NCBI RefSeq assembly: GCF_014385165.1
Contig: NZ_JACRTF010000001.1
Coordinates: forward strand, 930,001 to 994,000
Length of the DNA: 64,000 nt
Reading direction: 5' to 3'
DNA from: Jilunia laotingensis
GTDB lineage: Bacteria; Bacteroidota; Bacteroidia; Bacteroidales; Bacteroidaceae
Position 1 is the first letter of the stretch; each line of letters opens with the position of its first letter. Under the pieces are notes generated by a model, which was not told the DNA's origin, did not search any database, and saw nothing but the letters and a program-made list of their open reading frames with translations. This document shows positions 55,124-63,300 of the stretch, piece by piece. The position numbers and the translations under genes are program-made.

Positions 55124-56311
55124 CTATCTCCGGAACTTCACCGGACGCATCCACGTACACACGCGCCACAGCCATTCTACCGGTCCATAATAAAATCTCT
55201 TTATCCACCAATTGCTATACAATATCTGGAGCAGGGCGATACACAGACCGACACATGCACTCCATGTAGGGCCACAATAAGGTGTCAGGTACAAACCGAA
55301 ACCGTAGAAAAGAAAAACACCTAACCAAGATTGTGCCATGTAATTCGTGACACTCATTTTTCCAACGGGCGAAAGACGGTCGAGAACTTTCTTTGCGTTC
55401 CATTGGTAATAGGCAAGCATAAACAGGCAAATGTATAACATCATATGCCCTAAGGCAGCAAAGTTCCGGAACAGGGTTACGCCTGTGTCAAGAGCAGCTC
55501 CGTCCAGTCCGGTAGCAGGAATGATCCACCATGCAATTGGATAGAAGATAGCCATAACCGCCACACTGTAAGGTAGTAAACGCTTACTGTATTTCACCAT
55601 CTTTGCCTCGTCCTTGTGTATCCCGGCACGTCCGATCAACAAACCGATGATAAACAAGCCGATCAATTGCATATAGCGATAGTTGTTGATCACCCAAAGA
55701 CATTTGGTCATCTGTCCTTTCACCATATTGTAACGGATGACATCCCAAAAGGAGCCTTCCGTAAACACAATACTACTTTCATGATACAAAGCATCCATGT
55801 ATGCTTCGGATGAAACAGGCACATTATCTCTCAATTGAGAAAAGAAGATAACAAAACCCGGTATCTGCAAAAAGAGAATGATAGCCAATATAAGCAGCCA
55901 ACGGGAAGGGACATTATAGAAAAGCACAAGCAACACACCGAGAACGGCATATACTATAAAGAATTCTCCCATGTAAAAGCATCCGTTGATGTAGCCTAAA
56001 ACAAACAGCAGGAAAAGCCGCCAGACGAAACGTACCCGAAAATCGACTCCTTTGGATGCTTGGCTGTCCATCTGCATAAAGAAACTCAGACCGAACAACA
56101 AAGAGAAGATGGCATACGCCTTTCCGGCAAAAAGAAATTGAATGGTAGTAAAAACGGTCGTGTCTGTGGACACTGGCGGGGGGCTGACTAAAGGATAAGA
56201 TAAGTCGAAATGCTCCATGCAGTGCCATAGCACAATGCCGATAATGGCAAATCCCCTGAGCGCATCAATCGAGTCGATGCGCTTCTTGGGGATTAATGTC
56301 TGATGTTCCAT
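55124..56311 (-). CDS. DUF418-domain polytopic membrane protein
   Basis: A 395-residue inner-membrane protein with about ten helices. The N-terminus IDSIDALRGFAIIGIVLWH is the signature of the DUF418/YeiB and acyltransferase-like group. The C-terminal DUF418 domain (about 230-385) includes GKMSVTNYMAQSWLGVFLFY and GPVEWLWRVCTWMRPVKF. Function is not established; relatives are proposed to transfer acyl groups or transport. Its ATG directly abuts the stop codon of the aldose epimerase gene, so it belongs to the carbohydrate operon and is its last gene. Confidence 0.88.
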   Translation of the reverse strand: MEHQTLIPKKRIDSIDALRGFAIIGIVLWHCMEHFDLSYPLVSPPPVSTDTTVFTTIQFLFAGKAYAIFSLLFGLSFFMQMDSQASKGVDFRVRFVWRLFLLFVLGYINGCFYMGEFFIVYAVLGVLLVLFYNVPSRWLLILAIILFLQIPGFVIFFSQLRDNVPVSSEAYMDALYHESSIVFTEGSFWDVIRYNMVKGQMTKCLWVINNYRYMQLIGLFIIGLLIGRAGIHKDEAKMVKYSKRLLPYSVAVMAIFYPIAWWIIPATGLDGAALDTGVTLFRNFAALGHMMLYICLFMLAYYQWNAKKVLDRLSPVGKMSVTNYMAQSWLGVFLFYGFGLYLTPYCGPTWSACVGLCIALLQILYSNWWIKRFYYGPVEWLWRVCTWMRPVKFRR

Positions 56312-57442
56312 TTATTTGTCTACAGAGAATTTGAAGATACAACGGGTATTGTACTTCTCTCCCGGACGCAATACGGCTGATGGCCATTCGGGTTTGTTCG
56401 GAGTGTCAGGATATTTGTCAGTCTCCAGACAAACAGAAGCACGCTGATTGTAAACAATTCCTTTTTTACCCTTCACGGTTCCGTTCAGGAAGTTTCCGGC
56501 ATAGAACTGCACACCCGGTTCATCGGTATACACATCCATCACGATACCTGTTTTCGGAGAGGAAAGTGTGGCACACTTGCGAGTGATATCACCTTTGGTG
56601 TTCAACACCCAGTTATGGTCGTAACCATTTCCGTTCTTGAGTTGTTCGAAATCATAGTTGTTGATACGGGTGCCGATCGGAGTCGGTGTACGGAAATCCA
56701 TCGGAGTACCTTCTACCGCTGCAAATTCGCCTGAAGTCATGAAGGTGCTGTCTACCGGGGTAAAGTAATCGGCATCGATCATCAGCAAATGATCGGCATT
56801 GCTTCCGGCATCGCCATCCAGATTGAAATATGAATGGTTGGTCATATTGACGATTGTCGGCTTATCTGTCTCTGCCTCGTACTTAATGTCGATGGCATTA
56901 TCATCGGTCAACGTCATCACCACCTTGCAGTTCAGATTGCCGGGGAAGCCTTCTTCACCATCCTTGGCCAGATAAGTGAGTTCCACTTCCTGGGGACTAA
57001 CCTGTTTGGCATCAAAAATCTGATACTGGAAGCCTTTCGGACCACCGTGCAGACAATGACCGTAATTATTACGAGGCAACTGATACTCCACACCGTCCAG
57101 CGTGAAACGTCCCTGATTGATACGGTTGGCATAACGTCCTATAGAAGCTCCGAAGTCAGAAGGAATCGTCAGATAATCCTGGATCGAATCGAAGCCCAGC
57201 ACTACATCACGCATCACTCCATCTCTATCGGGCACCATCACAGATACGATACGCCCACCGAAGTTCGTCACACAAACCTCCATGTTATTCGCATTGCGAA
57301 GCACATACAGATCGGTCTTCTTGCCATCTACTTCTTTCTGGAAGTTGCTTTGCAACAAACCGGATTCGGTCGGTTTCTCACCGGGAGCAGCACAGCTCGC
57401 CAGCAACAGGGCACCGAGCGCCCATACTGAAATTTTCTTCAT
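56312..57442 (-). CDS. Aldose 1-epimerase (galactose mutarotase family), lipoprotein
   Basis: A 376-residue enzyme with lipobox LLASC (Cys17), so it is membrane-anchored in the periplasm or at the surface and not cytoplasmic. Family motifs are all visible: FGGRIVSVMVPDRDG, GRYANRINQGRF, NYGHCLHGGPKGFQ with catalytic His, MTNHSYFNLDGD with second His, and SVCLETDKYPDTPNKPEWPS near the catalytic Glu. It interconverts alpha and beta anomers of sugars such as galactose released by extracellular enzymes. It lies between the glutaminase-like gene (23 bp) and DUF418 (0 bp). Confidence 0.93.
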   Translation of the reverse strand: MKKISVWALGALLLASCAAPGEKPTESGLLQSNFQKEVDGKKTDLYVLRNANNMEVCVTNFGGRIVSVMVPDRDGVMRDVVLGFDSIQDYLTIPSDFGASIGRYANRINQGRFTLDGVEYQLPRNNYGHCLHGGPKGFQYQIFDAKQVSPQEVELTYLAKDGEEGFPGNLNCKVVMTLTDDNAIDIKYEAETDKPTIVNMTNHSYFNLDGDAGSNADHLLMIDADYFTPVDSTFMTSGEFAAVEGTPMDFRTPTPIGTRINNYDFEQLKNGNGYDHNWVLNTKGDITRKCATLSSPKTGIVMDVYTDEPGVQFYAGNFLNGTVKGKKGIVYNQRASVCLETDKYPDTPNKPEWPSAVLRPGEKYNTRCIFKFSVDK

Positions 57443-57465
57443 GATAATAGGTACATTTAAAATAG

Positions 57466-59946
57466 TTACTTATTTAGTTTACCTTCAAGCATCTTAATGA
57501 AATAACCACCAACTACGGAACGAGCTTGGAATCCTCTCTGCTCGGGCGTATCCGTAAATACCCAGTCGGACATCGGCACGCGGCTTGTAGTCTCGTTGAC
57601 ATACAGGTGTACCGGTGCGATGAACTGCTCAAAAGTAGCTTTATCGGGTGCCAGAGTAGCTGTCCACATGATCCAGTCAGTCTTGGTATAGTTTTCGCGA
57701 TTGTCAAGGGGCAAACCATACTTATTTTGTTTCGTAAGATAGTAAGGAATCTCCACCTGTGCAATGGTTTCAGGGAATATCTGCAAATTCAGCAGTTTAT
57801 CCCATACCAGATTGTATTTCTGGCTCCATGTACCCGGCTGGTCGAAAGTCAAGCGGTAATGATCACCGTCATTAGCCATCTTTTCCCATTCTACTGCCAT
57901 CTCTTTTGCTTTCTGAGTATATTTCTCAGCAACATCCTTCTTACCCTGCATATCTGCCAGATAACCATAAGAAGCAATAGCCAAAATGGCTTTGATAGAA
58001 AGGTTGGCATTATGCGCAAAGTGTCCTGCGAAGTCGTCCGTACAGAGCTGGTTCTCCGGGTCAAGTCCGTTTTCTACCAGATAATCAGTCCAGGTAGTAA
58101 GTACATCCCAATGTTTCTGTGCATAGTCGGCATTGCCTTCCACTGCGGCAATTGCAGCAGCCAATATCAGCATGTTACCACTCTCTTCAACCGGCATGTC
58201 GCCTCCATAAGTTTGTCCGTTGGCCAATGGATAAGTACCAACATCGTGGGCAGCAAACGGTTTGTTCCATTTTCCGCTTTCACTATAATAGAAGATGTGG
58301 TTCATCAGAGCCTTGGCCAGTTCCGGATTATAGATCAGGAAGAGAGGGGATGAAGGATAAGTGATATCGACCGTACCGATGGAGCCGTTACTGAAATTCT
58401 CTTTCGACAAGAAGAGCAGGTCTTTATTCGGAGCTTCCACTAACTTGTGGGCGCTGATAGCCTGGCGATAAGCCAAAGCACAGAGTTCGGCATATTTACG
58501 GCCACCGGCCTCGGTTGCCTCTCTCATCAACTGATTATCGAAAGCTGTACATTTGTCCATCAAGATGTCGTATTCCTGCTCGGCTTTATGGAACTGGGAA
58601 ACGATTGATTCATTTCCATTACGATTCCAGTAAGGACGAAGATTATCACCGAAATACTGAATAGAATAGATATCGTCATAACCGATCAACAAATGACCGG
58701 CAGCTTCTTTGGTATTTCCCAAGTTGCGTACCAGTGCAAGACGGTCGCGACCTTCTGCCTTGGAGGCGTCCAACTTATTTGCACAGAAATTCTTGCGCAG
58801 TTCTTGTCCGTTACCGATAGCGCATTGCGAATCTTCCCTGTCGGCAGCCAGATAGAAATAACCCCAATCTATACGAACATCATCGCCTTTCTTAGCCAGT
58901 ACTTTCTGGTCACGGCTTCCGGTTTTCAGGAATACGAGGTTATCGTCTGTAAAGCTTTCAGCAATCGAAGGCTGTACAGGCATATCTACCGCCCACTGAG
59001 GACCGGCTTCGAAATACAGTTCCACATCATGCGACTGTCCGTCATTGGAAGTCACTTCATAAGAGATATAGTTTACCGGACGACTCAACAGATCCAGGTT
59101 ATCCATGAAAAGAGGAGCAGTGAAAGTCAGATCGAGGTTCACCGGTCCGCAAGCAAACTTATAAAGAGTCTGCATCGGTTGCACATCGGCAGATATTTGC
59201 TGGGCAGTCTGCTCGAAACTACGTTGTCCTTCTTCTTCGTAAGAGAGTCCGAAATCAAGCAACGCACCACCAACACGATTGTAACAGTAAGCAGCGATCA
59301 GGTTCTTACCCGGTTTCAATGCAGCCAATGCCTCTGCAGGAAGTTTGGCTGATACATGCTTCTTACATGCATTACCGGTATCGACCACTTTGACACCGTT
59401 CACATAGACAATCACGTCATCATCGTGCGAGTAATTCAGATACAACTTCCTTTGAGTGGCATCCTCAGGCAAATCAACAATCCGGCGAACCCAGATATAA
59501 TCTGTTGTCCATTCAGTTTTGGCTGTAGGTTCATTGTCGGTACCGAAAGCACCTTCGCCTTCTTTCCATGCAGCATCGTTAAAGTCAAGATTCTGCCATC
59601 CCTCAGCTGGTTTTTGAGTGGTGTATTTACCTGTCCACGGAGCTTGTTCGGAAGTTTCTACCAAGGTAATCAACTCCACATCCTCATCACCCATAAAACG
59701 GTAGGACTGTCCGTCCACTTTCGCAACGCCTATCAATGGAAGATCTTTTCCTGTCCAATGTTTTGTAGAGGCATCATAAAGATGATCTGTAAATGACCAT
59801 CCGCTCGTATACGGGTCGATGGTCACCAACGGATAAGCCGAGGCTCTTAACTCGTTTTTACTGTCGTGTTGAACTTTGGCACCACCGCAACTTGAAAGCA
59901 ATACCGCTGTCGCGCCAAAGAACAGTGTCGTTAGCTGTTTTCTCAT
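57466..59946 (-). CDS. Glutaminase-A-like lipoprotein (DUF4964/DUF5127/DUF4965/DUF1793)
   Basis: An 826-residue lipoprotein (lipobox LLSSC, Cys20). The order fits the GtaA-like architecture: DUF4964-type start (TIDPYTSGWSFTDHLYD), a galactose-binding-like jelly roll (about 100-230; WVRRIVDLPEDATQRKLYL, YCYNRVGGALLDFGLSYEE), DUF5127, and an alpha/alpha-toroid with DUF4965/DUF1793 (about 480-820; FIPVEESGNMLILAAAI-like helices, NRENYTKTDWIMWTATLA). The name comes from fungal glutaminase A, but the toroid is glycosidase-like and the sugar operon context makes a carbohydrate substrate possible. Activity is therefore uncertain. Second gene of the operon. Confidence 0.85.
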   Translation of the reverse strand: MRKQLTTLFFGATAVLLSSCGGAKVQHDSKNELRASAYPLVTIDPYTSGWSFTDHLYDASTKHWTGKDLPLIGVAKVDGQSYRFMGDEDVELITLVETSEQAPWTGKYTTQKPAEGWQNLDFNDAAWKEGEGAFGTDNEPTAKTEWTTDYIWVRRIVDLPEDATQRKLYLNYSHDDDVIVYVNGVKVVDTGNACKKHVSAKLPAEALAALKPGKNLIAAYCYNRVGGALLDFGLSYEEEGQRSFEQTAQQISADVQPMQTLYKFACGPVNLDLTFTAPLFMDNLDLLSRPVNYISYEVTSNDGQSHDVELYFEAGPQWAVDMPVQPSIAESFTDDNLVFLKTGSRDQKVLAKKGDDVRIDWGYFYLAADREDSQCAIGNGQELRKNFCANKLDASKAEGRDRLALVRNLGNTKEAAGHLLIGYDDIYSIQYFGDNLRPYWNRNGNESIVSQFHKAEQEYDILMDKCTAFDNQLMREATEAGGRKYAELCALAYRQAISAHKLVEAPNKDLLFLSKENFSNGSIGTVDITYPSSPLFLIYNPELAKALMNHIFYYSESGKWNKPFAAHDVGTYPLANGQTYGGDMPVEESGNMLILAAAIAAVEGNADYAQKHWDVLTTWTDYLVENGLDPENQLCTDDFAGHFAHNANLSIKAILAIASYGYLADMQGKKDVAEKYTQKAKEMAVEWEKMANDGDHYRLTFDQPGTWSQKYNLVWDKLLNLQIFPETIAQVEIPYYLTKQNKYGLPLDNRENYTKTDWIMWTATLAPDKATFEQFIAPVHLYVNETTSRVPMSDWVFTDTPEQRGFQARSVVGGYFIKMLEGKLNK

Positions 59947-59996
59947 AATTCTAAAACTTATTATATGATAACTTAATTAATTAAATTCAATATTCG

Positions 59997-62015
59997 TTAG
60001 CGGAGAGGAACGACCTGCATCAAAGCCGGGCAACCGCTGGCATCATAGCTCTCCATCACACCTTCGGGACAAGGCATAGAGGCATTCTTAAATGTTATAT
60101 TTCTTTTCTGATCACGGTAATTCCATGCTGCATCGATGTTGAAACGCAACCAGTCGAGATACTGCGGCTGATTGCCGTCTTCGATCAGACGAATGATGTA
60201 TTGGGCGAAAATCGCAGCATAAATACCTTGTTCCACCCCGTTCTTGAATGGCAGCAAGCCGCTCGAGCTACACATGACATTACGGACATAGTCTGCTCCG
60301 AGGATAGCATCGTCCAGATATCTCTTCTCTTTTGTTTCTTTATAGAGCATGACTGCCGAACCGATAAAAGTAGCCTGATTGTAAAGCTGGGTCTTCCAAT
60401 CGATGTCCATGCCGTTCTGTCTTTGGAAATGATAATGCATATTGTCGGCGATGCATCCTTTCTCAGCATCAAAGAAGACATTCCGTGACCAATCATAGAC
60501 CTTCTTTGCCTTCTCCAGATAATCCGGATCTTTTGTAATATTATAAAGAGTCATCGCTCCGATAATGGTAGGATAATTGATGCAAGACATTTTCGCATCA
60601 TGCTTAAAGTTCCACCAAAGTCCTCCCCGTTCTGGATCATAAGATTCCTTCCATACATGGTAGAAACCGGATGAAGCATGAGCCAGGTATTTAGGATCGT
60701 TCGTTATTTCATAAGCACGTGCCAGTGAAACAATCCACCACATCATGTCATCGTAGATAAACCATTCGATTTTATTGTCCCAGTTGTATTTATCATACTG
60801 CTCATAGCCACCTTGATAAATATCTTCTATCAATTGACGGTACTTGGGGTCTTTCGTACGCTTATATGCATTCATTATCATATCCCAATAAATAGCCTGC
60901 ACCCAAATAGCCGCACGACCTTTGCCATCGGAAGAGATGGCATACAGTTTCATGTCGGGATTGTAAAATGTAGAATGAAATGCATCGATGGCAGTAGTAG
61001 CATCCTTTTTAGTTGCAGGACGAGGTTTTGCAAACGGGCTGGGCTTTACACCTTCAAAAGTGATCTTCACCGGTTGGATATAACCGTCTTTATCAAAATA
61101 CATCCGGTCAATGCAGGTCACCCGGCTATTTATATCCGTTTCACCCAGCGGACGACGATGGTAAACGATGTACCACTCATCCTTTCCGGGACCTTTCAGC
61201 AAAGAGTGATGTCCTGCACCGGTTGCAACAGCGGGATCTTGCTGAAGTATTTTCCCGATGCGCTTAAACGGGCCGAAAGGTGAATCGGAAATAGCGTAAG
61301 CAACGCAATAATCAGGACCTCCCCAACCTCCTTCAGACCACATGAAATAATACTTTCCATTTCTCTTCAACATAAAGGGGCCTTCCGTATAATTTTCCGG
61401 TGTTACTTCTTTATAAAGAGTACCATCTTCAAAAGGCACGATACTTAAAAGATCATCAGACAATTTCACTATGTTACAATGTCCCCATCCACCATAATAC
61501 ATATAGTATTTTCCATCGTCATCTTTGAATACAAACTGGTCGATGGGTTGAGCGCCATTTACAATTTCCCCGATAAGCGGTTTGCCTATAGCATCCTTAA
61601 AAGGACCGGCAGGATTATCGGCAACAGCGACACCAATGCCCCCCAGTTCATTATTATGTATATCGTTACCGCCAAAGAAGAAATAATATTTATTATTTGC
61701 AGCAACTACGGAAGGTGCCCATAAAGCACGCTTCAACCAACTGATATTTTCTATCGAAAGTACACGAGAATGCTTTTTCCAATTCACCAAGTCAGGGGAA
61801 GAAAAAGCATCCATGAAAATCTGTTCTTCATAGGGTGCGGAATAAGTGGGGTAGATCCAATATTCATTACCAAAAACCGCTCCTTCCGGATCGGCATACC
61901 AACCGGGAAAAACCGGATTACCGCTCATCTGTTTTATTTCGGATGATGTTTGTGAGAAAACCGATATCGAAAAGGATAATACCAGACTTAAAAGAAAAAT
62001 GTGCTTAAATTTCAT
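59997..62015 (-). CDS. GH43-GH76 fusion, predicted bifunctional glycoside hydrolase
   Basis: A 672-residue exported enzyme with signal peptide (FLLSLVLSFSISVFSQ). The N-terminal five-bladed propeller (about 30-325) is GH43: general base Asp42 in GWYADPEG, pKa-modulating Asp159 in AQPIDQFVF and general acid Glu211 in YTEGPFML. The C-terminal (alpha/alpha)6 part (about 345-660) is GH76-like with the Asp422-Asp423 pair in FIYDDMMWW and a following GLWWNFKHDAKMSCINYPT. GH76 enzymes cut alpha-1,6-mannan backbones; GH43 members remove arabinose, xylose or galactofuranose. The pair could strip side chains and cut the backbone of one branched mannan. First gene of the operon. Confidence 0.88.
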   Translation of the reverse strand: MKFKHIFLLSLVLSFSISVFSQTSSEIKQMSGNPVFPGWYADPEGAVFGNEYWIYPTYSAPYEEQIFMDAFSSPDLVNWKKHSRVLSIENISWLKRALWAPSVVAANNKYYFFFGGNDIHNNELGGIGVAVADNPAGPFKDAIGKPLIGEIVNGAQPIDQFVFKDDDGKYYMYYGGWGHCNIVKLSDDLLSIVPFEDGTLYKEVTPENYTEGPFMLKRNGKYYFMWSEGGWGGPDYCVAYAISDSPFGPFKRIGKILQQDPAVATGAGHHSLLKGPGKDEWYIVYHRRPLGETDINSRVTCIDRMYFDKDGYIQPVKITFEGVKPSPFAKPRPATKKDATTAIDAFHSTFYNPDMKLYAISSDGKGRAAIWVQAIYWDMIMNAYKRTKDPKYRQLIEDIYQGGYEQYDKYNWDNKIEWFIYDDMMWWIVSLARAYEITNDPKYLAHASSGFYHVWKESYDPERGGLWWNFKHDAKMSCINYPTIIGAMTLYNITKDPDYLEKAKKVYDWSRNVFFDAEKGCIADNMHYHFQRQNGMDIDWKTQLYNQATFIGSAVMLYKETKEKRYLDDAILGADYVRNVMCSSSGLLPFKNGVEQGIYAAIFAQYIIRLIEDGNQPQYLDWLRFNIDAAWNYRDQKRNITFKNASMPCPEGVMESYDASGCPALMQVVPLR

Positions 62016-62066
62016 GATTCAGATAACATTAGTGTTTGCAATATTTTTTTGAATGATGCAAAGGAA

Positions 62067-62100
62067 GCAGGAATTTGCCTAAAAGCAGGCAAATTCCTGC
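62067..62100. promoter_or_regulatory. Perfect 14-bp inverted repeat upstream of the GH43-GH76 operon
   Basis: GCAGGAATTTGCCT (62067-62080) and AGGCAAATTCCTGC (62087-62100) around a six-base spacer. It ends 52 bp before the start codon. A degenerate -7 box (TTCCTTTG, minus strand, 62059-62066) abuts it, so it would cover the -33 region: a candidate operator. Confidence 0.6.
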
Positions 62101-62433
62101 CCAGAAAATAATAATTACGAGCCAATCGAATTAGTATTAACCTTTTGAGCCTATGCATCGGCCATTTAATAAGAAAAATCACTGTCTTTCTTATAGCGAA
62201 ATGGCTGTCTACTCATACATGTTAATCAGCAGTCGAAAATATAACGATCTTTAATAAGAAGTGGTTGAAAGTGCAACAATGCAAAAAGTTGCATGCCACT
62301 ATACTAAATGTTAAAGATTCCGACTATCGCAAAAGAGGGCTTAACTGGCTGTTATCTCTGAAATCATGCAGTAAAAGCAAAAAGAAAGGAAGGTAGTCGA
62401 CTGATTATCAACATATTTAAAGAAGGATTTTCT

Positions 62434-62530
62434 CATCGGTGATGAAGCACTTCCTCATCGGTGAGCAACACCTCGTTCATCGGTGAGCAACACCCCCTTC
62501 ATCGGTGAGCAACGGGTTCTTCATCGGTGA
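62434..62530. repeat. Five-unit CATCGGTGA ladder with exact 22-bp period
   Basis: CATCGGTGA occurs at 62434, 62456, 62478, 62500 and 62522, each exactly 22 bp after the last and all in the same orientation. The first unit extends to the dyad TCATCGGTGATGA. Spacers are partly conserved (GCAACACC in units 2-3). Same motif as the ladder at 3382-3456, 59 kb away. Confidence 0.92.
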
Positions 62531-63138
62531 CCAAAAATCCCCCCATTTACGGGAGAAGATATTGTAAAATATTATCTTCAACATTTACTAAGCCACCTTG
62601 TACCCGATCAACGCTTGTAGATTTAACAATCGAATCAAAAGATGCAACTTTTAATAGCTAAAGGACAAAATCTATTCAGATAACAAAAGAAACCGGTATT
62701 TGAACATACACAGATTGTTCAAATGCATAAAAGATCAAAATTTGCTCTTTTTTCAACACTCTTTGTTTTTAGTTTTATAATATTAACCGTTATTTTGTGG
62801 CATTTTAAAATTATACACAAACAGTTTTTTAATTAATAAATCCTCAGAGGAATAGTTTAAAGGAATATAGTACTATAGAAGTTTGACACACAAACGACAT
62901 TACTAATCTACACATAAAGGTAACGTAAAAAGATTGAAATTCAGAAAAAGCAAGAAGTCAATGGGATTAAAATTAAGGTATAAGATTGGATAAATCAAAA
63001 ACTGGTTAGGGTTAGGTTTATTAGCGTACAAAAGATTGGGTGAAGGATAACATTTTATTCAACTAAAACAGAAGAAAACATTTATTTTAGATTTTTCTCG
63101 GTTTGACTTAACCGATTGAGAAATAAACTTTTAGCGAA

Positions 63139-63222
63139 TTATTTGAGAAATAGAAGTAACGATTTAGCAACTGTGCGAATTTCAGCGTTTTGCGTTGCTA
63201 TGCTGTCAAATAACTCTTTCAT
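63139..63222 (-). CDS. Possible 27-residue peptide gene or gene remnant
   Basis: The frame MKELFDSIATQNAEIRTVAK, then SLLLFLK and TAA. It starts three bases after a perfect -7 box (63226-63233). The composition is protein-like, but it is short and there is no ribosome-binding site. It could be a leaderless small peptide, or the surviving 5' end of a lost gene. No family recognised. Confidence 0.3.
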   Translation of the reverse strand: MKELFDSIATQNAEIRTVAKSLLLFLK

Positions 63223-63225
63223 TTG

Positions 63226-63233
63226 CAAATATA
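63226..63233 (-). promoter_or_regulatory. -7 element with adjacent dyad
   Basis: Minus-strand TATATTTG. Ten bases further upstream lies a perfect 8-bp dyad CCGAAAGT-ACGA-ACTTTCGG (63244-63263), placed where it could act as an operator or as the 3' hairpin of the MORN gene. Confidence 0.4.
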
Positions 63234-63300
63234 ACATCTTTTTCCGAAAGTACGAACTTTCGGTGGCAATTTTATAAAATCAACTTGCGAAAAAAGAAAA

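Larger units (their letters stand above)
62016..63138. other. Long AT-rich intergenic region
   Basis: More than 1.1 kb without a credible gene on either strand. Contents seen: the inverted repeat at 62067-62100, the five-unit ladder at 62434-62530, and otherwise AT-rich sequence. No gene remnant recognised. Confidence 0.65.

Noticed and set aside
58693..59352. Plus-strand open frame of about 219 residues
   Set aside because: Antisense shadow of the glutaminase-A-like gene.
62434..62530. CRISPR array
   Set aside because: The repeat core is only nine bases, spacers are 13 bases and partly conserved, and no cas genes are nearby.
63007..63023. Telomere-like GGTTAGGGTTAGG
   Set aside because: Only two copies in AT-rich bacterial sequence; chance is enough.
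63139..63222. Transposase or integrase remnant
   Set aside because: No terminal repeats, target duplication or recognisable transposase motif was found around it.
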